Shown here one piece after another: positions 23,315 to 31,168 of a DNA stretch of 39,412 bases. Source of the stretch: Dehalococcoidia bacterium UBA2979 (GTDB lineage: Bacteria; Chloroflexota; Dehalococcoidia; UBA2979); the NCBI GenBank assembly GCA_002348225.1, contig DEAP01000036.1, positions 14,999-54,410 on the forward strand, read 5' to 3'. Within the stretch, counting starts at the first letter, position 1; each line of letters opens with the position of its first letter. The notes under the pieces were generated by a model that saw nothing but the letters and a program-made list of their open reading frames with translations, was not told where the DNA came from and did no database searches. A program made the position numbers and the translations under genes.

Positions 23315-24291
23315 TGTTCTCTACTGAAAGTATATTCGACCAGATTTAATAGTACCTTCTTCTCAGTGGAGTCTGGCAGATCATCTATTGATTCTCTTGC
23401 TTCGTCACACATTTCCCTTGCGATGTTTTTTGCTTCCCAGAATATTGAGTCATCAGCAAGAATTTCCTTAATTGCCTTTTTGATGTTTGAGGTGCGCCTT
23501 ACACCTTCAAATGCATGCTGTATGGGGTTAGATGGGTTTTTCTGCATGTAGAGAATAGCTGGGAGCGTAATGTTTCCGGACATTAAATCTGAGCCAATCG
23601 GCTTCCCCATAAGGCTAGCATCTCCAGTGAAATCAAGGATATCATCCACGACCTGAAAAGCCATCCCCAAGTTCATCCCATATCCACGCATTGCCGAGAT
23701 GGTATCGCGGTCGGCATCGCAGACGATCGCTCCTCCTTCGGCAGCTGTTGCAAAGAGTACGGCAGTTTTTCCTCTTATTTGGTTTAGGTATCTGTTGATG
23801 TCGTCTGAGTACTCGAAAACGTGGGAATCTTGTACTAGTTCCCCTTGTGCCATTTCCATGATTGTCTTAGCGAATTTGCGCACCACGATGGGTTTATCCG
23901 TTTGTGCAATAAAGTCTGCCGCGTTCGCGAACATGTAATCCCCAAGCATCACTGAGGCAGAGTTTCCAAACAGAGCATTGGGTGTGGGTTCTCCTCTACG
24001 CTGATCAGCCTGGTCGATAACGTCATCATGCACCAGAGTAGCTGTGTGGAGTAGCTCAACTGAAGCCGCCAAAGGGGCGGCCAAACTTAGGTTATATTCA
24101 CCCAATCGAGCAGAGAGGAGAGATATTGCTGGCCTAAGAAGCTTGCCTGATCCAGCGAGCGCTGCGCTAAGCATCTGTCTTAAGAATTCTAGTTCGGGTT
24201 GACTTGCTACTGACTGGATAAGTTCTGTCACAGCGGGTAGATCTTTTGCGGCCGGCCCATATAAATTCTCGAGCTCTTCGTTACGGGTCAT
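23311..24291 (-). CDS. Polyprenyl diphosphate synthase (trans-isoprenyl chain, quinone side chain type)
   Basis: A 326-aa all-helical prenyltransferase that condenses isopentenyl diphosphate units. Both aspartate-rich motifs are present: DDVID at 89-93 (followed by DQRRGEPT) and DDILD at 216-220. The GSGKLLRPA motif is near 47-55. Length and motifs fit long-chain synthases (IspB/HepT/SdsA type) that make menaquinone or ubiquinone tails, not short-chain FPP synthase. It is the last gene of metG-tatD-synthase on the minus strand, 14 bp after tatD. Chain length cannot be read off reliably. Confidence 0.92.
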   Translation of the reverse strand: MTRNEELENLYGPAAKDLPAVTELIQSVASQPELEFLRQMLSAALAGSGKLLRPAISLLSARLGEYNLSLAAPLAASVELLHTATLVHDDVIDQADQRRGEPTPNALFGNSASVMLGDYMFANAADFIAQTDKPIVVRKFAKTIMEMAQGELVQDSHVFEYSDDINRYLNQIRGKTAVLFATAAEGGAIVCDADRDTISAMRGYGMNLGMAFQVVDDILDFTGDASLMGKPIGSDLMSGNITLPAILYMQKNPSNPIQHAFEGVRRTSNIKKAIKEILADDSIFWEAKNIAREMCDEARESIDDLPDSTEKKVLLNLVEYTFSREH

Positions 24292-24305
24292 CGGGATACT
24301 CCCTG

Positions 24306-25136
24306 TTACTCATCCATGCCAAGAAGTCTTACCAAATTTGCCGAAGTTGTATCGGCCACCGTTTGGGCTGGCATACCTTTCAGTTTACCTATAAATCGAA
24401 TGGTGTCTAATACATAAATCGGCTCATTTCGTTTGCCACGATGGGGCTCGGGTGTCAGGTAGGGTGCATCGGTTTCGGCTAGTATTGACGAGATTGGTGA
24501 TGAAATAATCACCTCTGGAGCATTAATCTCGTTTTTAAACGTGGCTATACCGGAAATAGATATTTGGAATCCCAAATCAATGTATCTGCCTGCTAGTTCA
24601 GCATTACCAGAAAAACAATGTATCATCCCAGGCTCTCGCTCAGGTCCAAGATAGCCAGTCGTCCGCTTGCACCAGTGCTCCAGAATTTCAAAGGTCTTCT
24701 GGTCAGCTTGTCGCGAATGGATCGCCACCGGGAGTCGATACTCTACGGCTAGCTCTAGCTGGTCAATAAATGCTGAAATTTGCTCATCATGCGGGGATAG
24801 ATTCCGATAGAAATCGAGGCCGATTTCACCGACAATCGAGTACTGTTTTGAATCAAGTGCTGCGAGAAGTCGATTCTTATCTTCATGATAGCTAGAAGCG
24901 TCATGGGGGTGTATACCTGCTCCACAAATTAAATCTATTCCATTATGCCGTGCTATCTGTTTTTTGCTAACGGCGTCCTCTTGATAATCAATGTCAACAA
25001 TCCGTACCACACCACTTTGTGCTGAACGCATAAGCATCTGATCTCGATCTTCGTCGAACTCAGTGGAAGATACGTGGCTGTGTGCATCCGTCACATTGAA
25101 TAAGTCGGAAAATGGCGCAGAGAGGCGTTGAGGCAT
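24306..25136 (-). CDS. tatD: TatD-family metal-dependent deoxyribonuclease
   Basis: A 276-aa TIM-barrel hydrolase of the TatD/YcfH family. Metal ligands are seen as DAHSHVSS, GEIGLDFYRNLSP, AIHSRQ, MIHCFSGNAEL and AETDAPYLTPEPHRGKRNEP. YcfH-like members are very often beside metG, as here; only 3 bp separate the metG stop from this ATG. The biochemical role (DNase or 3'-exonuclease, possibly D-aminoacyl-tRNA deacylase-like in some reports) is not certain. A 16-residue N-terminal extension precedes the usual start of the barrel. Confidence 0.92.
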   Translation of the reverse strand: MPQRLSAPFSDLFNVTDAHSHVSSTEFDEDRDQMLMRSAQSGVVRIVDIDYQEDAVSKKQIARHNGIDLICGAGIHPHDASSYHEDKNRLLAALDSKQYSIVGEIGLDFYRNLSPHDEQISAFIDQLELAVEYRLPVAIHSRQADQKTFEILEHWCKRTTGYLGPEREPGMIHCFSGNAELAGRYIDLGFQISISGIATFKNEINAPEVIISSPISSILAETDAPYLTPEPHRGKRNEPIYVLDTIRFIGKLKGMPAQTVADTTSANLVRLLGMDE

Positions 25137-25139
25137 CGT

Positions 25140-26849
25140 TTACGAGCTCGAGTCTTGAGTGGAGTCAAACAATTGCTCGATTTCATCTTGGTCGAGTTTT
25201 TCGAAGAGCGGAGTTGGTTGCGGCAAATTTGTACTAGGGAAAATCGGCGCTGGTTCCCACCCATGAGCTGTCGCTGTCCCGGATTGGCCTAACAATCGTA
25301 GTACTTGATTCGAGGAAAAAGGCAAAACTGGCGTGAGAAGAATGGCTAAGTTACTAATCACTTGAAGAGCAGTAAACAAAGTCTCTCCAGCATGCGCGAA
25401 CCCGTGAGTCTCATCTTTTAACGCTGACCATGGAGCGCGGTCTTCCAAGTATCTGTTCGTTGCAGTGGCTACTTCCATTGCCTGCTGCAGGCCATTGCGC
25501 AGCTCAACTTTTTCGTATGCCTGTCCGCATCTATCAAATGCTTGCTCAGAAAGTTCAATAAGTTGGGAGCTTTCGTGAGAGAAATTGGCAGGTCGTTCCG
25601 GGATTTTGCCATTGAAATTACGGTTAGTTATCTGAAGAACGCGGTTCACTAAATTTCCCCACCGTGCTACGAGTTCATCATTATTTCGTCTGACAAATTC
25701 CTGCCAGGTAAAGTCTGAGTCACTAGTTTCAGGCATTGAGGCAGTCAGCGCGTATCGAAGCGCATCAGGATTTAGGTGCTCCAGAGCATCGGGAGCCCAT
25801 ATCGCCGTACCACGACTCTTGGAAGCCTTAGTGCCGGACATCAGCAGGTACTGGTTGGCGGGCACATTCGTCGGCAAATTTAGACCGCCGTACCCCAGTA
25901 ACATCGCAGGCCAAATGATTGCATGGAAGGGGATATTGTCCTTACCGACGAAGTAGTATGTTTCGGCCTCCGAATCCATCCACCATTTTTTCCAGGACCG
26001 GCTGTCATTCTCAATGTTGGCAGGCGATGCAGCCCATTCTATGGAGGCAGATAGATAACCAATTACAGCCTCGAACCAGACATATATTCGCTTTTCGTCA
26101 TATCCCTCAATTGGTACCGGGATACCCCAGGTTAGGTCACGGGTTATGGATCGATCAGGTAGCTCAGCTCCAATCATCCCCAAGGACAAATTACGGACTT
26201 GTGGCTTCCATCCACTTTTCGTTTGTAACCAATCGGTGAGTTTTTCTGAAAACGCTGATAGCTTAAGGAACCAGTGCATTGATTCTTTCCTAATGGGAGT
26301 ACTGTCCGAAAGCTTGGATCGTGGTTCGATCAATTCCAGTGCATCGAGAGTGGAGCCACAGTCATCACATTGATCACCTCTGGCATTGGGAGAATCACAT
26401 AAGGGGCACGTACCCTCTACATATCTGTCGGGGAGAAATCTTTTGACATCCGGATCAAATAAAAGAGTCTGCTCAGCTTCGTATAGAACACCCTCGTCTT
26501 TCAGCCGAAGGAAGAAATCTTGTGTGACGTCTGCATGGTTGCTTGTGTCAGTTGAGGTAAATAGATCGAACTCAATTCCAAGTGAATCGAAGGTTTGTAA
26601 GAATGAGTTATGGTACCGCTCGAAGATATCTTTGGGAGTAACCCCCTCTTCCTCTGCTCGAACAGTTACTGGTGTGCCGTGTGAGTCTGAGCCCGATACC
26701 ATCAACACGTGGTTACCTTTCATTCTGTGGTATCTGGAGAAAATATCGGCAGGGAGGTAGGCACCTGCGAGATGCCCTAAATGGAGATGGTTGTTTGAAT
26801 ACGGCCATGCCACCGCAGTGAGTATGTATTTCTTTGAATTGTCAGTCAC
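25140..26849 (-). CDS. metG: Methionyl-tRNA synthetase
   Basis: A 569-aa class I aminoacyl-tRNA synthetase. The HIGH motif is HLHLGH at 21-26. The knuckle has one four-cysteine zinc site (C148, C151, C161, C164). WFEAVIGYLSA and FVGKDNIPFHAIIWPAMLLG follow, and the KMSKS loop reads KASKS at 341-345. The anticodon domain begins near DFTWQEFVRRNNDELVARWGNLVNR. The C-terminal EMAP-like tRNA-binding domain found in many bacteria is absent. The start is GTG at 26849 with no Shine-Dalgarno sequence; a TAGGCT box is 6 nt upstream, suggesting a leaderless message. Confidence 0.97.
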   Translation of the reverse strand: MTDNSKKYILTAVAWPYSNNHLHLGHLAGAYLPADIFSRYHRMKGNHVLMVSGSDSHGTPVTVRAEEEGVTPKDIFERYHNSFLQTFDSLGIEFDLFTSTDTSNHADVTQDFFLRLKDEGVLYEAEQTLLFDPDVKRFLPDRYVEGTCPLCDSPNARGDQCDDCGSTLDALELIEPRSKLSDSTPIRKESMHWFLKLSAFSEKLTDWLQTKSGWKPQVRNLSLGMIGAELPDRSITRDLTWGIPVPIEGYDEKRIYVWFEAVIGYLSASIEWAASPANIENDSRSWKKWWMDSEAETYYFVGKDNIPFHAIIWPAMLLGYGGLNLPTNVPANQYLLMSGTKASKSRGTAIWAPDALEHLNPDALRYALTASMPETSDSDFTWQEFVRRNNDELVARWGNLVNRVLQITNRNFNGKIPERPANFSHESSQLIELSEQAFDRCGQAYEKVELRNGLQQAMEVATATNRYLEDRAPWSALKDETHGFAHAGETLFTALQVISNLAILLTPVLPFSSNQVLRLLGQSGTATAHGWEPAPIFPSTNLPQPTPLFEKLDQDEIEQLFDSTQDSSS

Positions 26850-26855
26850 TAAGCC

Positions 26856-26861
26856 AGCCTA
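26856..26861 (-). promoter_or_regulatory. -10 box for a candidate leaderless metG mRNA
   Basis: TAGGCT on the minus strand (within TATAGGCT) is exactly 6 nt before the GTG start of metG, so transcription would begin at the start codon. The 178-bp divergent gap to guaB3 also holds the guaB3 promoter and nothing else that I recognise. Confidence 0.4.
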
Positions 26862-26977
26862 TATCTGCTAAAGAACTCTGGTTCGAGCATAGCTGGAGTA
26901 ACCTGTTTGAATCTAGTGGATAAGTTCCGATTACTAAATTAATTACATATTGAGTAAGTAAAACTTAAGATTTGTTA

Positions 26978-27006
26978 GTGCTCGAATTTGAAGTTGTTGA
27001 TATGCT
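26978..27006 (+). promoter_or_regulatory. guaB3 promoter
   Basis: AGTGCTCG (26977-26984) and TATGCTAGT (27001-27009) sit in -35 and -10 positions; the hexamers GTGCTC and TATGCT have a 17-bp spacer. The prfA upstream region has the same two elements at the same distance. Transcription would start near 27013, giving a leader of about 15 nt that includes AAGGTGG. Confidence 0.55.
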
Positions 27007-27027
27007 AGTTTAAAGGTGGGGCCATCA

Positions 27028-28230
27028 ATGGTTGCTGAAGAATCAGCCGTGACTCAGATAGATTTTACGCCGCCGGATGGTCCTGCACCGAAAAGTTTGG
27101 ATCGTGCATACGGCTTTGATGACGTGGCGATAGTTCCTGGTGCGGTCACGACGAACCCTGATTTAGTGACTCCAGAGTTCACACTTGCCCAGTACACATT
27201 TTCTAATCCGATAATTGCAGCGGCTATGGACGGTGTGACCAGTCCTGGCTTCGCGTCTCGTATATCTAAACTAGGAGGCTTTGGGGTATTGAATCTCGAT
27301 GGCCTTTGGACTCGTTACGAAGATGCTGAAGGAGTGCTTGAAGAAATAGCAGATGCGAAACTCGAGAACTCGACCGCAGTGATCCAGAGGGCTTATTCTC
27401 AACCTATAAAAGAGGCACTCGTGGGTGCCAGGATCGAAGAAATCAACTCGACTGGTTCTATATCGGCAGTTGCTGTAGCACCACAGAACGCAAAGAGATT
27501 CGCATTAATAGCGAAAGATGCTGGAGTGAATATTTTCAGTGTGGCAGCAACAGTTACAACGGCCAAACACGTATCCCGTTCACTTGAAGGATTGCAGCTT
27601 GATAAATTAGTCAAGCAGATGGGTGATATTCCGATACTCGTCGGTAATACAGTGGACAAACAGGCGACTTTTGAGCTTATGGAAACTGGCATACATGGAG
27701 TTTTGGTTGGTGTAGGACCAGGTGCGGCATGTACGTCCAGGGAGGTTCTAGGGATAGGGATGCCTCAAGTGTCAGCTACGATCGAAACGTCGCATGCCCG
27801 GGACATTTACTATAAGCACACGGGTAGATATGTACCGATTATTACTGACGGCGGACTGAGAACTGGTGGAGACGTATCGAAGGCTATCTGTGCCGGCGCT
27901 GATGCGGTAATGATTGGTTCTCCATTTGCTTCCTGTGAAGGGGCACCCGGCCAGGGCTATCACTGGGGAATGGCGACTCCAAGTACCACCCTCCCACGAG
28001 GAGTAAGGGTTCAAGTTAAACAGAATACAACCTTAGATAAGTTATTGTTTGGACCAACCTCCAAGACGGATGGTACGGAGAATCTGGTAGGCGCCCTTAA
28101 AACCTCAATGGGAACTTGTGGTGCACAAACCATCGAAGAGTTTCACGCAACAAGGATGATAATTGCTCCTAGCATCAAAACAGAGGGAAAGACATATCAA
28201 ATATCTCAGACACGGCCGGCAGGCGTATAG
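27028..28230 (+). CDS. guaB3: IMP dehydrogenase family protein, GuaB3 type
   Basis: A 400-aa TIM-barrel protein of the IMPDH/GMP reductase family without the CBS (Bateman) domain. The catalytic loop GVGPGAACTSREVLGIGMPQ carries the nucleophilic Cys at 235. IITDGGLRTGGDVSKAICAGADAVMIGSPFA (phosphate-binding) and GYHWGMATPSTTLPRG match actinobacterial and cyanobacterial GuaB3 more than GuaB or GuaC. GuaB3 would oxidise IMP to XMP with NAD+ in guanine nucleotide synthesis; its activity has been debated for some lineages. I chose ATG 27028 (AAGGTGG upstream) over GTG 27016. It converges on prmC with a 19-bp gap. Confidence 0.9.
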   Translation: MVAEESAVTQIDFTPPDGPAPKSLDRAYGFDDVAIVPGAVTTNPDLVTPEFTLAQYTFSNPIIAAAMDGVTSPGFASRISKLGGFGVLNLDGLWTRYEDAEGVLEEIADAKLENSTAVIQRAYSQPIKEALVGARIEEINSTGSISAVAVAPQNAKRFALIAKDAGVNIFSVAATVTTAKHVSRSLEGLQLDKLVKQMGDIPILVGNTVDKQATFELMETGIHGVLVGVGPGAACTSREVLGIGMPQVSATIETSHARDIYYKHTGRYVPIITDGGLRTGGDVSKAICAGADAVMIGSPFASCEGAPGQGYHWGMATPSTTLPRGVRVQVKQNTTLDKLLFGPTSKTDGTENLVGALKTSMGTCGAQTIEEFHATRMIIAPSIKTEGKTYQISQTRPAGV

Positions 28231-28249
28231 TGCTGGGACTCCTTAGTAC

Positions 28250-29161
28250 TTAGATGCCGTAGCTAATTTCCAGCACTCGCCTAGTGTTGGTGAGATCGCG
28301 GTGATGACTTACTTTGAGAACTTTGTCGGTAATTGGCTCTATCCCATCGCGAATAATATCTTCGACCCAGCTGATCTGACCTGCGCCCACCTCGAAAAGC
28401 ACGCAGCCTAGGTCCGGGGTGAGTACAGAGGAAAGTTGTACGGCAAGCCTACGGAATAAGTCTAGGCCATCCTCTCCACCGTCGATTGCTACAAATGGTT
28501 CCTGCTCTCTAATCTCTTCGGGGAGGGTATTTGCTTCCTCAGTAGGTATATATGGAAGATTCGCGACCAAAACTGAGGTTTTATGTTCTAACGCAACGGA
28601 GATATCAGATAGTAGATCGCCTCTGTTGAGCTCAATATTGTCATGTAGATTGAATAGCTCTTCGTTTTTCTTGGCCCACCGCAACGCGTCTTCGGATACA
28701 TCGATTCCATACACTCTGAAATTACTCAGATATCTCGCCAATGTTATAGCAATTGCTCCTGAACCAGTGCCCACATCGATGATATTTAAATATTCTGAAA
28801 TGTTTTCTATTGTTTTGCACCGTTCCAAAGCAATTTCTACTAACACCTCAGTTTCGGGCCGTGGTATTAGTGTTCCAGGCCCAACCATCAGCGGAATCCC
28901 AAAGAATTCTTTTTCCCCAAGGATGTATCCGATAGGCTCGCTTGCCAAACGCCTATCAAACACGAGCCTATATTCATTCAAAGATGCAGGAGAGATCGCG
29001 CTATCTTTATCTGCGATTACTTGTGTGCGGCTTGTCGCGGACACCTTGGCATACAACAGTTCTGCTTGCAGCAGACCATCGTCGATATCCCAAGCTAACT
29101 GGCGTTCTACCAAGGTATTTGCTGATATTCGAAGAAGTTCCCCGACTGTACGCGCTTTCAT
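28250..29161 (-). CDS. prmC: Peptide chain release factor N5-glutamine methyltransferase (PrmC/HemK)
   Basis: A 303-aa SAM-dependent methyltransferase that methylates the GGQ glutamine of release factors. It has the N-terminal helical domain that contacts the release factor, IPRPETEVLVE (about 99-109), the SAM motif DVGTGSGAIAI at 129-139, and the catalytic tetrad, which reads NLPY at 201-204 instead of the usual NPPY. Its substrate RF1 is encoded by prfA about 900 bp away on the opposite strand. It follows the trmH-like gene after 16 bp, in one operon. Confidence 0.93.
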   Translation of the reverse strand: MKARTVGELLRISANTLVERQLAWDIDDGLLQAELLYAKVSATSRTQVIADKDSAISPASLNEYRLVFDRRLASEPIGYILGEKEFFGIPLMVGPGTLIPRPETEVLVEIALERCKTIENISEYLNIIDVGTGSGAIAITLARYLSNFRVYGIDVSEDALRWAKKNEELFNLHDNIELNRGDLLSDISVALEHKTSVLVANLPYIPTEEANTLPEEIREQEPFVAIDGGEDGLDLFRRLAVQLSSVLTPDLGCVLFEVGAGQISWVEDIIRDGIEPITDKVLKVSHHRDLTNTRRVLEISYGI

Positions 29162-29177
29162 TTCTAGCTCTAATCAC

Positions 29178-29972
29178 TCAGCTACTGCTTAGTTCGTATA
29201 GAAGAAGTGTGGCTGCACTCGAAACGTTCAGTGAGTCTACCTTTCCATTCATCGGAATTGATACCACTAAATCGCATTGCTGTTGCTGTATTTCGCTTAA
29301 TCCAGCCCTCTCCGATCCCATCACGACTAAGGTTTCGGCTGACCGGTCTATGTTTCTATAGTCGATAGTGGAAGAGCCTGAAGTACCTACTATTCTCACT
29401 GCATGTTTTCGTGCCCATTCCACGAGTTGATCCCAGGAGCACCGTATCAGGTCTTGGTAGAACAAAGCCCCGGTACTTGCCTTGATGGCAAGTGGACTAT
29501 AAGGATCTGCGGTGTTCCCTACCAGAATAACGCCAGCCGCTGAAACGGCTTCACTTGTTCGAATGATACTTCCGATATTTCCCTCGTCGGCCGCGGAATC
29601 AAGTGCGATCCATAACGAATCTTTTTTGCCGGTATTTATCGATTCTAGTTCTGACCAGATTTGTCTAACGACTGCCGCGATTCCTTGCGGGCCGTCCCTC
29701 TTAGACAAGCTTCTGAATACTTCTTCGGTTACTTCGAGTACAAGCAATGTTGAATTTCGAAGCAACTGTTTCACAGGCTCACTTTTGAGGAGGTTAGGAC
29801 AAACAATGAGATGTTCAATGGCGGCACCACTTTCGATCGCAGCTAGTGTGCTGTTTATCCCCTCCACATATGCTTTACCTAACTGGTCTCGTTTTTTTCG
29901 CAGTCTCAAACCGCGAGCCTCAATAATGTGAGGGTTCCGTGTAGATGTTATAAGTGTTTTAGAGGTTTTCAC
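29178..29972 (-). CDS. TrmH/SpoU-family RNA 2'-O-methyltransferase
   Basis: A 264-aa SPOUT methyltransferase. An N-terminal L30e-like substrate-binding domain (KRDQLGKAYVEGINSTLAAIESGAAIEHLIVCPN) precedes the knotted catalytic domain with its three motifs: DSAADEGNIGSIIRTSEA, MGSERAGLS and IPMNGKVDSLNVSSAATLLLYE. Such enzymes methylate 23S rRNA (RlmB-like) or tRNA; the target is not certain. The start is GTG 29972. The promoter at 30006-30034 diverges from that of prfA. prmC is downstream in the same operon, so two translation-related modifying enzymes are made together. Confidence 0.9.
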   Translation of the reverse strand: MKTSKTLITSTRNPHIIEARGLRLRKKRDQLGKAYVEGINSTLAAIESGAAIEHLIVCPNLLKSEPVKQLLRNSTLLVLEVTEEVFRSLSKRDGPQGIAAVVRQIWSELESINTGKKDSLWIALDSAADEGNIGSIIRTSEAVSAAGVILVGNTADPYSPLAIKASTGALFYQDLIRCSWDQLVEWARKHAVRIVGTSGSSTIDYRNIDRSAETLVVMGSERAGLSEIQQQQCDLVVSIPMNGKVDSLNVSSAATLLLYELSSS

Positions 29973-30005
29973 GGTAATCCAATGTGGTTCAGTTCATGGG
30001 TCTTT

Positions 30006-30034
30006 AGTCTACTATCGTCGCCCCTTTCGTCCAA
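30006..30034 (-). promoter_or_regulatory. trmH-prmC operon promoter
   Basis: On the minus strand TTGGAC (30029-30034) and TAGACT (30006-30011) are separated by 17 bp. The expected start near 29999 leaves a leader of roughly 27 nt before the GTG at 29972, with no clear ribosome binding site. Confidence 0.45.
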
Positions 30035-30050
30035 AGTGGGCGTTAAATGA

Positions 30051-30079
30051 GTGCTCGGGGAGAAGTTGCTTGTTATGCT
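30051..30079 (+). promoter_or_regulatory. prfA promoter, probably leaderless
   Basis: AGTGCTCG (30050-30057) and TATGCTAGT (30074-30082), preceded by TG at 30071-30072, match the guaB3 promoter elements with the same 17-bp hexamer spacing. The -10 hexamer ends 6 nt before the ATG at 30086, so the message would start at the initiation codon. Confidence 0.55.
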
Positions 30080-30085
30080 AGTACA

Positions 30086-31162
30086 ATGATTGAACGAATT
30101 ACGGAACTAGTCCAGCACTATGAGTCTCTGGAAGAAATGCTCACCGATCCGGAGATATTGGCAGACCATAATCGTATTCGCGAAATTTCCCAAGAACGTT
30201 CTAGCCTCAGTGCAATAGTCACTAAATATCATCAACTCGAAGAAATAGAGCGCGCTCTCAATGATGCTCGTGGAATGCTAAGGGACGACGATGAAGAAGT
30301 TCAGGAATTCGCACGAGTTGAGATAGAAGATCTCGAACCGAAATACAGCCAGTTGGAGCACGAACTTAAGGTTTCACTTCTCCCGAAAGACCCAGCCGAT
30401 GAGAAGGATGTGATCGTTGAGATTCGAGCGGGTGCGGGCGGTGACGAAGCTGGACTATTCGCTCACGATCTTTATCGAATGTATCAGCGATATGCTGAAC
30501 GCCAACGATGGCAAGTGGAAGTGATTAATACGTCGGCTAATGACGCCGGAGGATTTCGCGAAATCACCTTTGAACTCAATGGTGATGGTGCATATAGCAG
30601 ACTCAAATATGAGTCGGGTGTACATCGTGTACAGCGTGTTCCCGAAACTGAAACACAAGGTCGAATACATACATCAACGGCGACGGTGGCCGTTCTTGCT
30701 CAAGTTGATGATGTTGATATGGAGATCAACTGGGACGAAGTGAGAATTGACACGTACCGAGCTGGCGGAGCTGGCGGACAACACGTTAATAAAACTTCTT
30801 CCGCAGTCCGTTTTACACACGAGCCAACAGGGATAGTAGTGACATGCCAAGATGAGCGATCCCAGCTAAAGAATCGTGCTAAGGCAGAAACGGTTTTACG
30901 TGCACGATTGTATGAAATTGAGAGAGATAAGATCGTCGCGGAACAGGCAGATGCGAGGCGCTCTCAGGTTGGATCAGGTGATCGCTCTGAAAAAATTCGG
31001 ACGTATAATTATCCGCAGGATCGGATTACAGATCACCGTATAAATCTATCTACTCACGGCTTGCCGAAGATTCTTGACGGTGAAATTGACGTACTGATCG
31101 ACGCGGTTGCCTCTGAGGAAGAAGCTCGAGCTCTTATGACTGCTGATTCTCCCACGAAATAA
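30086..31162 (+). CDS. prfA: Peptide chain release factor 1
   Basis: A 358-aa class I release factor that reads UAA and UAG. The GGQ motif is at 230-232 in YRAGGAGGQHVNKTSSAVR, and the anticodon-like tripeptide PET is at 186-188 in HRVQRVPETETQGRIHTS, of the RF1 PxT type. Domain 1 and the C-terminal segment SEKIRTYNYPQDRITDHRI are typical. The frame is open from an ATG at 30047, but the product from 30086 matches RF1 length and N-terminus (MIERITELVQHYESLEEMLTDPE), and the promoter supports it. It converges on a CoA-transferase gene 6 bp away. Confidence 0.97.
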   Translation: MIERITELVQHYESLEEMLTDPEILADHNRIREISQERSSLSAIVTKYHQLEEIERALNDARGMLRDDDEEVQEFARVEIEDLEPKYSQLEHELKVSLLPKDPADEKDVIVEIRAGAGGDEAGLFAHDLYRMYQRYAERQRWQVEVINTSANDAGGFREITFELNGDGAYSRLKYESGVHRVQRVPETETQGRIHTSTATVAVLAQVDDVDMEINWDEVRIDTYRAGGAGGQHVNKTSSAVRFTHEPTGIVVTCQDERSQLKNRAKAETVLRARLYEIERDKIVAEQADARRSQVGSGDRSEKIRTYNYPQDRITDHRINLSTHGLPKILDGEIDVLIDAVASEEEARALMTADSPTK

Positions 31163-31168
31163 AATGGA

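Noticed and set aside
28419..29192. 257-aa plus-strand reading frame over prmC
   Set aside because: Serine-rich translation without motifs, fully overlapping the well-supported prmC gene.
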